64,000 nucleotides of DNA from Triatoma infestans (lineage: Eukaryota; Arthropoda; Insecta; Hemiptera; Reduviidae). Made by a program: the position numbers and the translations under genes. Below the pieces are notes generated by a model that saw only the letters and a program-made list of their open reading frames with translations, did no database searches and was not told where the DNA came from. Shown piece after piece: positions 35,142-48,989 of the stretch (position 1 is the stretch's first letter; every line of letters starts with the position of its first letter). The stretch lies in contig JAAEAF010002487.1 of assembly GCA_011037195.1 (NCBI GenBank), positions 62,001-126,000 on the forward strand, in the 5' to 3' direction.

Positions 35142-35217
35142 GTCTGTCCAGATACTTGCTTATGCGGACGACATCAACATCATCGAGAGATCGTTCGATT
35201 CTATGAATATAATGGGT
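35142..35217 (+). pseudogene. RTE-like RT fragment (YADD box), unit 2
   Basis: Counterpart of 21296-21371. Confidence 0.8.
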
Positions 35218-35218
35218 T

Positions 35219-35478
35219 TGTTGAGTAGAGAAATTAGCTTTGATTAAATGAAAGAGATTTGCTGACACTAATATAAAGTAGCTAAGTTTACACTAACTGC
35301 ACTGGACTTCATAATGAAAATGATAGAATGAATGGTGAGAGTAGAGATATGAAACGATGCGATGGCTGGTGTACAGTTGTATGGTTGCATATGATAGATC
35401 CCTTTAGATAGATTCCCTCTGGCTTATATACACAGGTTCTCCCACTGTAGCCTGCCTAAGTCAGAGAGAAGTCTCTGT
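35219..35478. repeat. Truncated LTR-like repeat at the unit 2/unit 3 junction
   Basis: Ends at GTCTCTGT, exactly as at 21632, followed by GGCCTTTCCAAG. Both internal junctions are therefore identical. Confidence 0.75.
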
Positions 35479-35858
35479 GGCCTTTCCAAGAAATAATGGG
35501 ATGGCCATGATAATTTATCCCACTGTCCGCTTCGAGTCGAACAACCCGAATCAAGCAGAAGACGTAGATAAAGAAAAGAAAAGCATATACGAGAAGTGCA
35601 TCCTTTTTTTTTTGAAAGAAAAGTTCCGAGAGGAGTTCGGCGAGAGGGATTTCACAGTAAAAGGAGCCCGTGGAACAATCCCCCGATTCACCGGAAAATA
35701 CTTGGAGGAGATTGGAATGAAAACAAAGGAACAATCGCTCCTATCGGAAAATATAATATTGGATTCGCTAGGTATTATCCAGCATCATATATAAGGGACT
35801 TAACGTCCAATTCGCCTCCAAAAGATATTGACTATCCTGTCTGTCTATTATCTTAAAT
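35479..35858 (+). pseudogene. R2-like retroelement C-terminal fragment, unit 3
   Basis: Counterpart of 21633-22012, sharing its 12-bp loss. Frame open to 35794. Confidence 0.8.
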
Positions 35859-36144
35859 TAGTTTTAGCAGTTTTTATTGATGAAGAGTAACTAGTCATAA
35901 TCTTGTTTGATGTAAATATGTACAATCACATGTTTTATCTTTTTTGTCCTGTTATTTTTTAATCTTGTAACCGACAAAGTGTTTATTCATTGCTATTTTA
36001 ATTCTGTTTATATCAGTAAGGTATCTGTTGTTGCATTGATTTTATTCATGATTGTTGATTATTAAGGACCATTAGACGATGATATACAATTACATATCTA
36101 TCAAGATTGATCGGTGTGCTGTGCTTTTCAGCAACCTAACTAAG

Positions 36145-36871
36145 TGTAATGACATAGCAATGTCAAAGCCTTCACAAAATATAACAAAAAGAAAGAATAA
36201 TTTATAACTAGTGGCCCCACAGCCGGCTGCTGCCTTTTCAATACAAAGGTATCAAAGACAAGCACCGATAAAGCCCTGTCTATTGAACAGAAGCCACCTG
36301 GTCTTTGAAAGTCGCCGATGGGTGACCAAATCTGGCCACTGACCTGAATCACTGGTCGCCGACCTAACCAAGGTCGCACAAGGTCGCACGCTACTAGAGA
36401 TGTCTTAGTGTGAGAACTTACTTACACACTTGACAGTGTGTGAGTAAGACTAATATAAACTTCGTTCCTCTGGAAGAGGGGATCATTATATCATGATCAT
36501 TATATCATTCATCATTATACGAGTAGCCACATCATTATATTAGTATCATTTTACAGCAGCAGTTATACTTGAGTTCCGAGCGCGTCCCTATACAAGGTTT
36601 TACTTATAATTAATTTCATAGTTGTGCATATTAGTTTATTTATTATAATCATTTTAAATTATTTGTTATTTAACTCTTAAAATTATTTATTTCCTTTATC
36701 AAATCATATTAATTGTAGTTACCACTAGGCTCATTCAAATTATTGTTACAATATATTCTATTTTTATAAATTCAGTGTTAGTAATTCTCTAAACTAACTT
36801 TCGCCTAATAAATCCCTCTTCAAGATATCTAACATCATACCTCAGGAATCACGACAATTGATTCCACTACA
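36145..36871. mobile_element. Solo LTR, unit 3
   Basis: Counterpart of 8380-9106, flanked by TAAG. In the hairpin and GTTCCTCTGG region it matches unit 1 rather than unit 2. Confidence 0.85.
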
Positions 36872-37932
36872 TAAGTTAAGGCAGCATCATTTATTTATAT
36901 TTGTACTTGTAAATCTTTATAAATACATTGTTTTTCTCTCAATTACAAAGATAATCGTTAGCGCCATTTTCAAGAAATTCGCAAAAAAAAAAAAAAAGTG
37001 AAAAAATTATCTAGTAAAATGATCAGAGTTGCGGCTGAGGAATTTTGACGAATAACTTACTATCTAAACGATATGGTCAAATTGGAAGTATCTGCTTTTT
37101 CTTTTTAATTTTTGAGCTATACATACGTAGAGACTTATTTTCTAGATATCAATTTTTCTTTTTTTTTTAGACTTGTAAATATGATTTCCGTTTCCGGTGA
37201 ATAATCGATGTAGAAAATTTGACATGATCACAATACTTCCTCTTACCAGCGTAAGAGGAAATAAAAACCTAATATAAAATAGAGCGTTTTTATAGAGGGG
37301 GGGGGGTTTCTCCTACAAAACTTTTGGCCAAGGAGTATTGTCTTTACTAACGGTGTCTTGATCCTTTTACCTCTAATTTCCTTTGAATAATATTTCTAAA
37401 TTATATTATGACTTGCATCAAAATAGTATACAAAGTTTAAAGAAAATCGTTATGCCATTTTTGGAAAAATCTAAAAAAAACTATTTAGTGAAGTCTTACT
37501 TTTCTTTCGGTTGGTGTACTTTTCTTTTTGCAATCTTAGTTGTCAGTTGCAGCGATTAGCTAACCTCAATTTAGAAAATTTAACGAGTCCTCTTATACAG
37601 CCGTGAGATGTAGTAAAAAGTCAGGCATAGATCTTACTAAATTTCTATTTTACATACATTGTAAATGTTTCGAAATTTACATTATAAAATGATCGACTTG
37701 TCATTTTAAAGTGGATTGATAACATGCTAATTATTTAAAATTACACTGAATTTTTTTTTTCCTTTTTCTTACAAAATTTTTAATGAACTAACAATAAATC
37801 TATAATTAGTTCTTAAAAGTATTATTTAATAAATATCTATAATTTATGACATAACCTTGGATAAGAAATTATAGGTATAGTGAAGGGGAGATGTTTTTTT
37901 TGTTGTTAATTATTTCAGAATAACTTAATGCA

Positions 37933-40900
37933 ATGGTAAATAAAGGTGCAATACGTCAGTGGTATACTACATTTAGTGGTAAGTAAATTGGTATTTATAA
38001 TTCAAAAATGATTCATTTACGAAATAATCTGGTCCTAAAAATGTTTCAAAATTCCAATATTTAAAATAGATATTCTCAAATAATATAGAATTAAACTCTA
38101 GTTATCCATAAAAAAATTTTAAATTTACAAAAACCATAAAACATAGCATAGCATTTTTTGGTTGATGAATGTTGGTCAAAACTTACTTAGTATAAAGATG
38201 TGGTGGTAGTAAATAACTTAAATAGAATATCAAATTTTAGTTACCTCCAATGTTTACCTCCAATCAATATCATATAGATTTAGATATATGCGTATACACA
38301 GACTTTCACCAAATAGGAGTAATGTCAGAGATTAAAAGGCAATAAAAAAAAATAAAATAAAATGCAATCTCTCTCTCTTTCAGGAGATGAAACACTCTTA
38401 TTTGAATGTAATTTAAAAAATAATAATAATAATAATATTCCTTATTATTATTTTACAATAATAATAAATAATATTAATATATTATTTAAGCCTCCATTGA
38501 TTACCAATAAGAATGAACTAGTTCATCTTTTTTAATATCAATATGAAAACACAAAAATTCTTCTTTCTGCCAAGATCGCAATTAATCGCACCAATGTAAA
38601 TATTATTATTATTATTATTATCATTACTGAAAACTTGATGACTATTTGCTTAGGACCTAAGCCTATATGGCATTTATCCCTCCTTCCCCCACCCCAATTC
38701 ATCCCCCTAATTAATCTCCCCCGGTAGCCTACCGGTCAATCTGCAATATCTCAAGACATCCTTCAACTTCAACCCACCAAGGCAATCCCTCGAGAATAAT
38801 GCCCTCCCAAATACACGAAACCTAGTACCAACGTAACGGGGACACTGACATAATTAGTGGTACACCGTTTCCCTAACTTCATCATCACAGTTGTGACATA
38901 TGGGACTAGATATCCTCCCTATATTATGCAAATGACTAGACACCCATGTGTGTCCGTCCAATCACTGCATCCACCAAGGCCCTCAGTCCTATCCTACTAA
39001 GAGACAGGAGGTAATCTGAAACCTCCTGCTTGGTTCCTCTGATGAATCTTTTTAGCCTGGAGGCGCCCCTCCATGTCTTCCCAGCATTTCTCGAAAAACT
39101 CTCGTCTCCCAAAGTCTGTTCTGACTATCACAAAAAAACGTCTCAGTAACGGCAAGGGCTGGCTCGGGACCACAAAAAAGTAAAGACGGTCCCTCCCAAA
39201 CCAGCCGATCCGCCTTCTCTTTTCCCTCAATTCCCGCATGTGCGGGTACCTACCTTACCTCTCCAAAAATAAATTTACACAATTTATTTTTTAAATTATA
39301 TTAATTTTTACAGCAGCTATATGCGTGGCAATAACGGCGATAGCGTTGAACTGGTTAACACCATATTCTGTACAAATTGCCGGTAAGGATGGTCCCATAC
39401 CAATGACAGATATGGAAAGGATATGGGTGACTGCTATTACAATGATTGGTGGCATTATGGTCAGCATCCCAATTGGTCTTAGCGCTAACAAGTAAGTATT
39501 TTAAACATTAAGGTACTCTGAGAGGAATAGAAAACAAAACAAAACAAAAATCCGACGGAGAAATACTCACAGACTTTCTCTTACTCATTTTCTCAAGAAA
39601 AATCGGAAATTATGTTACTAAATGACTTTTACTCTTAATGCTATATATATATATATATAGATGGTGGAACCGTACAACATAATGATTGGATACATTAGAT
39701 CAGGAATTATTAAACGTTTTGCCGTTACTCTTTTATCAGTGAAAGCTGAGTACTTATTTTGTAAAAATGTTTTTTAATTATTAAAATACAATTTTCCAAG
39801 GGATTATGAATAAAGACTTTATGTTTAGTAGCGTGTCGACTTGTTGTGATGTTCGAATTTACTACTACTTACAAATATATGTTAGCGTTAGCTAATACAC
39901 TACTTGTTAACTTGCTAAGAAGATTAATAGAGTTAATGATTTAGTGACTGAGTAGTGTGTGACTATTCAAGTTTTTAGCCGGAAAACGTAACTTCTTGAT
40001 AGTAAATGTTCTTGAAAAATAAAGCTCTTAAGAGACTGATGTGTTCCTAAACTTTTCTTGATGGTTTAAAACTTCTTCTTATAGATTTATTAAAAGTTCT
40101 TGATATTTTCAGACAGATTTAGACTACTTTGACAACTTAGCAACTTTGAGCCTTTGATGTATATTAAAACTGGATCTTCTTCTTTAGAGATTTGGTTAGA
40201 ACTTGTTGCTTGAATTGGTAGACGTTTCTGGTGTCGCTAGTATATGTCAGATACTCAGTAGCATATTATCAGTGGCGCAATATTGAACTTTGTTACCTCG
40301 GACAAAAATTTAAAAAGTTCAAGTAATTAGAAATTTCGGAATAACTTTTTAAGGTCTTCCTTAGAGGATATAATTCATTAAGATCTTCCTTAGAGCATCT
40401 TCCTGACGGAATATAATTCAGTTCTTCTCTCTAGCTGAATATATTATGTCAAACAAAGGAATTCCTCTTTTCTTTTAACCTATACGGTCCCACTGCATCT
40501 TACAATATTTAGTGTCTGGCCATTCAGCGAACACGAGCACTAAATGCATACTAACTACATACACTTGCACTAAACCACAATAACAGCAACTGTTTTTCAT
40601 TGATTTTATTTATATTTATAATGGGGTTGTTGAGGAGAGAAATTAGGTTTGATTAAATGAACGAGATATGCTGACACTAATATAATGTAACTAAGTTTAC
40701 ACTAACTGCACTGGACTTTATAATGAAAATGATAGAATGAATGGTGAGAGTAGAGATATGACACAATGCGGTTGTATGGTTGTATCTGATAGATTCCCTC
40801 CAGATAGATTCCCACTGACTTATATACACAGGTTCTCCCACTCTAGCCTACCTAAGTCAGAGAGTAGTCTCTGTTAACCAGAGAGGGCCTCTCTTCTCTC

Positions 40901-43900
40901 TGCTGTGGTTGCATTATCTTTGCGGTACCATTACATATTGTAACTTTATTTTTATTTACATTAAAAAAATTTTATTGTTAATGCGAATCAAATACGACAT
41001 CTCAGATTATATCTAGACAAACAACTAACATGTATTTCCCATTCCAGATACAAACGAATCAATTGCAACCTAAGAAACAAAATGCTAAAAAGACTACGTG
41101 ATAACCTTCCAATGCTCTAATATAAAGAACAAGAAAAAACCGTACGCCTCTCTTTTGAACTTGCAGAATAGAAATTTGAGGGACTATTAAACAATCCACA
41201 TTAACCGTCTTCAAACTCCTGTCCTCTGATTCAAAATATATCTACCAGAGATATATTCTGTGATAGCGTGCTTCTTTTGTGGTCATCGATCTGTTTCAGG
41301 CGTTCGCCCATCATCAGGATGCTTTTTGTCAAACAGTGTGACACTTAGATTTGCAGAGAGCAAACTTAGTTGTTACCCGTGTTAATTAAGTGTCAATATA
41401 AGTATCAACTAAGTTTGCTCTCTGCAAATCTATGTTATCACACTGTTTGACAAAAAGTAACCTGATGACGGGCGAACGCCTGAAACAGGTCGATGACCAC
41501 AAAAAGAAGCATGCTATCACGGAAAATATCTGATGATTTCCAGCTCTGCGTAACCAACCACAACAAATATCTACCAGAACGTATTTACTTAAATTTATCT
41601 TTCTCCGTTGCCATTGTTGAGATATGACAAAAGGAACATCTCTGTCCATATCTCTCGACAGTATTCTGGCCTTTGTCCATCCTTGCTCTGATGTAATGGC
41701 TCCTTACAGGTTGTCAGTCCAGTTCATCCTTTACCATATTCGGGGCCGCCTTTTCGAAATCCTATTCTCCAGGGTTTTCCTTGGTAGTCGATTTCTTTCC
41801 ATTCTGTTGACATGGCCCAACCATCTCAACTAAAGAAGAACTACTGTCGCTTTTGTCACCTCTTTTTTATGAGGAGTATCTGTAATGTTCTGTTGGCGGA
41901 GAACATACATATCCATTCTTGCTGGTACTTGTAGGAAGACTTGCTCAATCTTATTTCCATTTATCGTCAGCTGCACTCTTATGTCCGTCCATTATTACCA
42001 CGCATTTGATTTTACAAAAGTATTAATGACCATTTTCCTATTTGAAAGCTCCTCTGCCCATATATTTACAAAATCAAGCTACTTCTCTTTGCTGTTTGTG
42101 ACAAGACAATGGTCGTCCGCAAACGCTTTTTTTACAGTTATGTGATTACAGTTCCCAGTGGTCACAAAGTGCATGGGTCTGGCTTTTCTTTTGGAAAAAG
42201 TAACTGTTGCAGCTTCTAGTGACCAAAGTGGCAAGGGTCTATTTTCATTTTGCAGCATTTAGCAAAAGGCTTTGTAATTCACCAGAATTCTTTTCACAAC
42301 TTCTCGTCGAAGGTAAAAGCAGTGTTAATCACAAGGCCATCTTAACCTTTATTTCATAATTAATTGTAATTAATAAGTGTTAAGAAATCAAGCGTTCAGT
42401 ATTAAGTAGTGAATGAAGAGTTATTGAAATTGTCTTGATCAGTAAATGTAAATTTAGACATTTAATGTAGAATTTGGTTTTAATAATTTAATAAAAAAAT
42501 GTTTTGTTGCGGCCGCAAATTTTATTTTGTACATCTAATTAATATTATTTAGATGATAGAATTGTTATCCTCGAAACTGCACAACTTAGAGGAAAATCTA
42601 TCATCCACCTCTCCCATAAAAGAGCCTTAGATTAATTTAAGATTTATGGGATTTATGGGAAATCTTCCTGATCATCTCATTACTGTTTTTATGTTATTTT
42701 TAGGGTTAATTTTTTTTTTATTTACATTGCATTGTGGTGCTATAAATAAATACGAGTATGTTGACAATGGGTTCAAGAAAAAAAAAACCAATGAATTAAT
42801 CATACTTCTGTAATATCACTCCCTATATACTATCACTCATTCATTATCACTCACGGATAACAGATCACGATGCGTATGACAGGCGCTTCGTGAAAGATTT
42901 CCTGATATTATACAGGAGACGTCTTAATGGATTAGTATGAGAGGATAGATTATGGAATTTCTTATATCGTGACTTCTCTTACGGGTACACGTGGCGTTTC
43001 ATGATCTGTTTGGAGAGTGTGATTGGAAAACGAAGAAGAGAGCAACATGGACAATAGTACTGAGAATATTTTAGCCTGAAATGACTTAGAAGCGATAGAT
43101 ATCGCTCCTATACCATTTGTCTTAGTTTAATTATTAAACGATTTTGTAATTAAGTCCTTTGTTTTCTACCGTGAGTGTGGATCTGTGGTTTAAGTACTCG
43201 GTAAAATCTTTTATATCGTAAGTTAAATATCGTCTGGTGTATATAGATTAGTTTTTGGTCGATGTTTAAATTCTAGATAATGGATGATATTGAAGCACCT
43301 CTGAAATCCTAATTTCAGAATAATATTTTTTGAATTAAACTTAATCTCATAGCAAGCATACTATTATTATTTTATTTTTTTTGCTATATTTTTTCAGTCT
43401 CCCCTGAATTTTTTTTTAATAGTATCTATTTATTCAGTCCCTTTTCAGAGCCTTGCACAACTTTCTTTTTATTACGTTCAGTAAAATGTTTTATCTTCAA
43501 TTATTATTAACCATTTGTATCTACAGATTCACTTTTAAGAAACTGGGCATCTCCTGGGGGGGGCCTGAGAAAAGTGGATTACCAATAAAGGCAATCTATA
43601 GAATTTCTAATTATTTGAGCCATGAACATTGTCAAAGCCTTCTTTAATATCAATAAATATGAGGCAAAATGTTTTACGGTTTCGCATCAAACATTTCCAA
43701 AATTGGTCGTAAGGAAAAAAAGTTGGTACGCAAATAGTTCCATCATTTTCATAATAGTGCTCATTAATAATAAAATTCTTATCTAAGCGTACAAGAAATC
43801 GCACAATAAACCTTCTATTAGATCCTAAATTACAATTGCCCATAACTGCGTAACATCAATTTTTCGGAAGGTATGTTTAAATAAAAGTGATTGGTTAATA

Positions 43901-46900
43901 TTGATTTGTAATTTAACATTTTTAATTTTAAAAAAATTGTAGCCATTTTCATGAAAATTACGTAGATTTTAAAAACTATTCCGTAATTTCACCACTTATC
44001 GTTAATAATTTTTTTTTTTTTTCAATTTTATAATTCTAACAATTTGTTTAATGATGTTTTAATATTATTTAATTGTTAGAACCTCTCATTTTACTGGAGA
44101 AGAATTTCAAGGAGAAGTTTAACGTTGCAACTTTTTAGCACTGGTAGTTGCGTGTTTGTTGTAGTGTAGGTACGAGCGGTATTGAATGGGTGTATGTGTG
44201 TGAGTTACTGTTTTTTTTTCTTTTTTTTAATTTAAGGGGCGTCAACATCTATGGTTATTGGCGCCCGGTCCCTTCTTAGTGCATTGCCAGAAGGCAGTGT
44301 CGTTACAGACAACACTGCTCATCACCGAACAGTGAGCTGTAGAGGCTCCTAGGAAGAAAAAAAATCTAAGGGCAACACAGCAGGACTTGAACCCGTGTCC
44401 TCCGCGTGAGAGTCCAGTACGCTAACCACTTAGCTACTCCCTTTCCTGTGTTTGGGTTAAAGAGTGGTAATTAGATATAATCAGTCAATAAGACACCACT
44501 TGTTTACAATAAATATATTAACTATAATGAAGTGCAATAAGCGACGGCTCAAAACTTCTGATTCGGAATTAAAAATAACATTGAAGATAATTCTAAGCAA
44601 TTTAATTTTTACAAGATAAACATATTCGCTTATTGTATTCCTGTCAAATTTTCGGAATCGAGTTTTCACCGGAAATATCCGTTTTGAGGTCCCCTGAGTT
44701 CGAAAAAAGTGGTTTGTATGTGCATGTGTGTGTGTGTATGGATGTGTGTGAAAAGAATATCTCAAAAACTAAAAGTTGCAAGAAGCTCAAACTTGGTATT
44801 CCGTTTAGGTACTACCTACCATTGCATCAGACACAAAGATTTCGAGCAAAATCATTCAACCGGATGTGCCACTTTACTAAAAGTTTTTTTTTTTAGTTTT
44901 TGTTATTTTCTCGAAAATGGCTCCAACGATTTTCTTTAAACATGTTATATCAATTATATAACTACATGTTATATAAAGAGCTTCATCTTTTATTTGCAAC
45001 ATTTCTGTGGGAAAATTCATTTAAGGGCACTTTTTGGGGGGTATGTATGGAATTATGGTTTCCTCTAAGGTGCTGTTCAAGTTATTACAGAATTCTATCA
45101 TCTAAATAACATTAATTGGAATTAAATATGTTTTTCGAAATCCCGAGTTTTTCGAAGAAAATCGAATAACCAGAAGTGCGCTTTACATTTTCATGAAAAA
45201 TTCATTTAAGATAGAGGTTTGTAAATATGTATTTGTATGTACGTATTTATTTATTATTTATTCATATGTGTTTTATAATATATTGTAAATATTTATAAAA
45301 TATTATTTATTTATATATGTTTTATTTATTTATATAGAGTAAATATAGTTTTAGCGAGTTAATTCAGATGTATCAGTATGAATGTATTTATCAGAATAAA
45401 TGTATTTATTGGCATGAATGTGTTCGTTTAGGTTAGTTAGGTATTCATGTTATGTTGAATGAGGTGAGGGGGAACCAATGCCGGCCGGAGTTGGCGACTT
45501 CTGGTCGTGCGGACCGTCTTCCTGCAGGATGTACATAATGTAAATATTGTACATAAATGGGAGCCACCGCTATTGGTGGGTGGGCTGAGCCCGGGGATTG
45601 GCACCTCGGCATCGTGTGAGTGTGTTGGATGATGATAACTAAAGACACTTTAATTTAAGCAATTTCCTTACTTGTGTAGTGAAAATTTACGAGGTTTTCA
45701 ATTTTATACCCTACCTTTTTTTTATGGAACTTAGACTTTATTGATTCGCGAAAAATAATAGTAATTTTACTTCATCTACTGATGATTCAATTTTTTTTAT
45801 TATAACAAAGAGATATTTTAAACAGGTAACTTCCTCATTGTAATTAAGAAGTTATTGTAATTAAAAATATTAGTAATGCCTATTGTAATGCTTCACTCAA
45901 TATTTTCAAAACTTGCATACAGCTAGCCTAAAATTGCCTGAAACATTCTATTGGTTGTTCACTCTAACCATTATTTGCTATGATGTGTGAGGGGCAGCCT
46001 ATCGTAGAAACCATGAATGTCCTTCGGAATGTCAGTTGTTAACCTCCTGCAGATGTTTATATTTGCTCTGCTTGATTGGAATCCTGGTGTGGTATAGCAT
46101 CTGGACGTTGTCTTTTACTGATTGATGCCTTCTTAAGTCTGCTTGAAAGAGGCTGGAAATTATCAGAGAATTTTATCTTTTTCAACCTTAGGTTCAAATA
46201 TAGCAAATTCATGTTTTTTTTTTTTTTACAACGCCATTAGTTTGGCCTTTTGGCCATTCTCCTTCCGGCAGCCCAGTATAAATATGTATCATACACGAAA
46301 GTGGATTGCACAGATGATGTAACATCTTTTAGTTTAGGGCAGAGAGCTAAATACTCTCCTGTCATGTCTTCCCCGCATAAAGGGCAAAAGGGGATGTCAA
46401 CAATCCCTATGCGGTGGAGGTGCTTCTGTAGCAGATCGTGGCCCGTCAGCATAAGGAAGCAAGCAACAGCAACCGAACGCGGAAGAGCGGCGGAAATCCT
46501 GCGGCTTGCTTCCATCAATTTCTCCCACTTTCGTCCAGCTCCCTTTTCTCTGTGACGACGATATTAGAGCCTTTAAATTTCTTAATGGAACAGGTAAGTC
46601 AGGTTGTTCTTTTTCGATCCCTCTTTAGCCAAACGATCAGCTTGCTTGTTCCCGTAAATTCCGCAGTGGCCCGGTACCCACTGCAATACAATGGAGTTTA
46701 CCCGCTTTAGTCAGGCGGCTAATGCTTTTTTTACACGCAGCTTTTAGCATAACTTTCGCTGGTTTCCGGTGACGTAAGCGATCGTACAACCGAATGAGAG
46801 TCAATTAGCAACATTACCTTCTCCTTAGGGAAGGTATTAGCTCAGTGGTAGCGTGCTGGACCAGTAACACGGAGATCCCTGGTTGAATCCAGCAGTGCTG

Positions 46901-48769
46901 CCCTTAGATTTTCTCTTTCTAGGAGCCTCTACAGCTCACTGACCGGTGATGGCCAGTGCACTGAGATGGCTCCGGGGTGCCAATGACTTCAGTAAAAACT
47001 TCTAAAAAAAATTACCTTCTCCTCAGGCCTAGTACACATAAAGTCGGGAGCAACATGGGCAGCGTACGTTTCCCCATCACAATTGTCCCACCAATTTGGA
47101 AGAGGGATGTTTTCTTGGAACGCTCTTGAAAAAATACCAGCTCCGGCTCACCTCTTACTGGCGTCAGCTGATCCGTCAGTATATATATGAAGTCATCCGC
47201 TTGCTGGATATTTTGTTTCTATTGCCTCCAGTGATGTCAGCTTCATCTGAATACCACTCATATTATTCTTAACACTGACGCCATGAAGTACCTCAAGTCT
47301 TCCTTCGCCACCTACAAGTTCATGGGGTTTAATATTGTTTGATCCTAACGGTTGACGTTTAATGAAAGAAAGGCCTGTTTTAGCACTAAGCTCCACTAAT
47401 CTGGCTAGCCATGTCTTCTGCGTCTTCAAGCGGTCGTGTGCAGAAGGTCAGAAGGTGCAGAAGGTCAGAAAAAAATCAGATTTCCGAGGTTTTCATTTTT
47501 AGCTGTCGTTGTATTCCTTCAAAATATGATCAAGTTTCTTTTTTTTAAAAACAGATAACTAATTACAGATTAAAATTAGTCTTTTACATCTTATTTGAAT
47601 TTATTTTTTGTCCTAATGTATTTATTTATTTTGCTTTTAGATGGGGTAGAAGACCAGTTTTATGGCTAATTGGACCAGTTGCTCTTTTTAGTTGGGTGCT
47701 GTTGATAATCACCAAGTCGATTATAGTTATTTACATAGCTCGCCTAGTTCAAGGTTTTATTACTTCGACAGCATTCGGTCTGTATCCAATTTATATAGCC
47801 GAAATAGCATCACCTAAAATCAGAGGGGCATTATGTGGAGCTTTCATGACATTTTATAGTTTAGGAATAGTTTTTATAGATATCGCAGGTTATTTCATGA
47901 ATTTCACTACGTATTTATATACGCTTACCATTTTGCCAATTTTCTATACAATTAATTTTTATTATTTACCGGAAACCCCATATTATTTAATGTTATCCGG
48001 TAAAGATGCAAAAGCTATTGAAATTTTAACATGGTTAAATCCAAATAATTACGATGTAATTAATGAAAAATTTATTGAAATGAAAGCATCAATAAATAAT
48101 AAATTTTCGTATAAAAACGCCTTAAATGTTAAATCATTTAGACGGCCATTAATTATTAATGCAATTCTTTGTTTTTTACATTTTTTCGGTGGGCAAATAT
48201 CATTACAATTGTCAATCACAGAAATATTTGCAAATGTCACAGGTAACGCAAAGTTTGGTTTAATTTTAACTATAATTTTAAATATAATTCTTTGTTGTTC
48301 AAGTTTTCTTTCTGGTTTTATAGCGGATATATTTGGCAGACGTCCAACCATGTATGTGAGTTCTTTTGCCGCGGGTATGTTTCATTTAGTTGTAGCAATC
48401 TATTTTTTTGTCTTTGATTCTAATATCCAAAAATATTCAACCACAAATATGTGGGTTGTACTGATTGCAATGTTATTAGCTTTAATAGTGAATAATGTAT
48501 CAGTAGCAGTTTTTATTACATATACTATGGCTGAAAATTTTAACATAGAAGCACGTCCAATAGGAACAGCAATTGTACATTCGATTAGTGGGATTTCTTC
48601 ATTCTGTTCGATTGTAGCCTTTCAATTAGTCCAAGACAATATTGGTAATTATTTTAATTTTTTAATTTTTGCTTTCTGTGCAATTAGTTGTTCATTAATA
48701 ATTATTTATTATGGGTCAGAAACTGCTAGAAAACCGTTAGAACTTATACAAAAAGAAATAGAAAAATGA
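37933..48769 (+). CDS. Tret1-like MFS sugar transporter, gene D (exons 37933-37978, 39314-39491, 47641-48769)
   Basis: Complete 450-aa paralogue with the same exon plan (GTAAGT donors at 37979 and 39492; joined frame open to TGA at 48767-48769). Relative to gene C I see three replacements: G109R (helix 4, YIARLVQGF), I400V and F425C. The helix-4 Arg is notable: sugar porters normally have a GR pair here (R126 of human GLUT1 by my alignment), so D matches the family consensus where A, B and C do not. P381 is shared with C. The C-terminal SETARK and degenerate helix 7 are the same as in B and C. AATAAA at 48899 is a candidate poly(A) signal. Function by family: sugar carrier in a membrane; whether D differs in transport is inference only. 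Confidence 0.92.
38602..39267 (-). mobile_element. I-like non-LTR retrotransposon remnant in intron 1, unit 3
   Basis: Counterpart of 24766-25427. An extra A in the run near 39133 breaks the frame that is open in unit 2. Confidence 0.75.
40628..40913. repeat. LTR-like repeat in intron 2, unit 3
   Basis: Counterpart of 12945-13231. Confidence 0.55.
41245..41534. mobile_element. Foldback element with best-preserved arms, unit 3
   Basis: Counterpart of 13559-13847, but the left arm keeps GCCCATCATCAGGATGC. Both arms carry the AAACTTAG/CTAAGTTT and TTTGCAGAGAGC/GCTCTCTGCAAA pairs, so the inverted repeat is more nearly perfect than in units 1 and 2. The outer tips are slightly shorter (AATATCTGAT). 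Confidence 0.85.
41660..42300 (-). pseudogene. Reverse transcriptase relic (minus strand), unit 3
   Basis: Counterpart of 13990-14620, with additional small indels. This stretch is the most diverged part of unit 3. Confidence 0.7.
43580..43843 (-). pseudogene. Reverse transcriptase relic with motif A, unit 3
   Basis: Identical in its translated segment to the unit 1 copy (FIDIKEGFDNVHG). Confidence 0.6.
44211..44447 (-). mobile_element. tRNA-derived SINE in intron 2, unit 3
   Basis: Counterpart of 16522-16756, with several private changes in the body. Confidence 0.9.
44625..45213 (-). repeat. Inverted 'CACTTCCGGTT'-family element, unit 3
   Basis: Counterpart of 16930-17520. Confidence 0.65.
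45455..45630. other. GC-rich island in intron 2, unit 3
   Basis: Counterpart of 17760-17935. Confidence 0.4.
46213..47434 (-). mobile_element. RNase H-encoding non-LTR retrotransposon remnant with poly(A), unit 3
   Basis: Counterpart of 18519-19740, with the same nested SINE. Confidence 0.8.
46826..47010 (+). mobile_element. tRNA-derived SINE nested in retroelement, unit 3
   Basis: Counterpart of 19131-19316. Target duplications are at 46813-46825 and 47011-47023. One change in the A-box-flanking sequence (GGTATTAGC). Confidence 0.9.
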
Positions 48770-48989
48770 TTCTTTCTTATTTATAAAAATTAAAATCGAA
48801 CAATATTCCATTATTACGTGTATCTCATTCAATATCTCATTTTGGATCATTGTAAATTTGAATACATAAAAATTGTGTACAATACATATGTTTAAAAAAA
48901 TAAATAATATAATTGTTCTAATTCAATTTTATTGTGTATATATTATTATATTTGTATATTGTACCCAGCTAATAAATCTAAATAAATAA

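Larger units (their letters stand above)
21633..35478 (+). repeat. Tandem unit 2 of 3 (about 13.85 kb) carrying transporter gene C
   Basis: Collinear with units 1 and 3 throughout. It starts at GGCCTTTCCAAG inside the R2-like fragment and ends at AAGTCTCTGT inside the LTR-like repeat. Single-base changes and small indels distinguish it from both neighbours; it differs most from them at about 22540-22625, 24540-24620 and 29240-29460. Confidence 0.95.
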
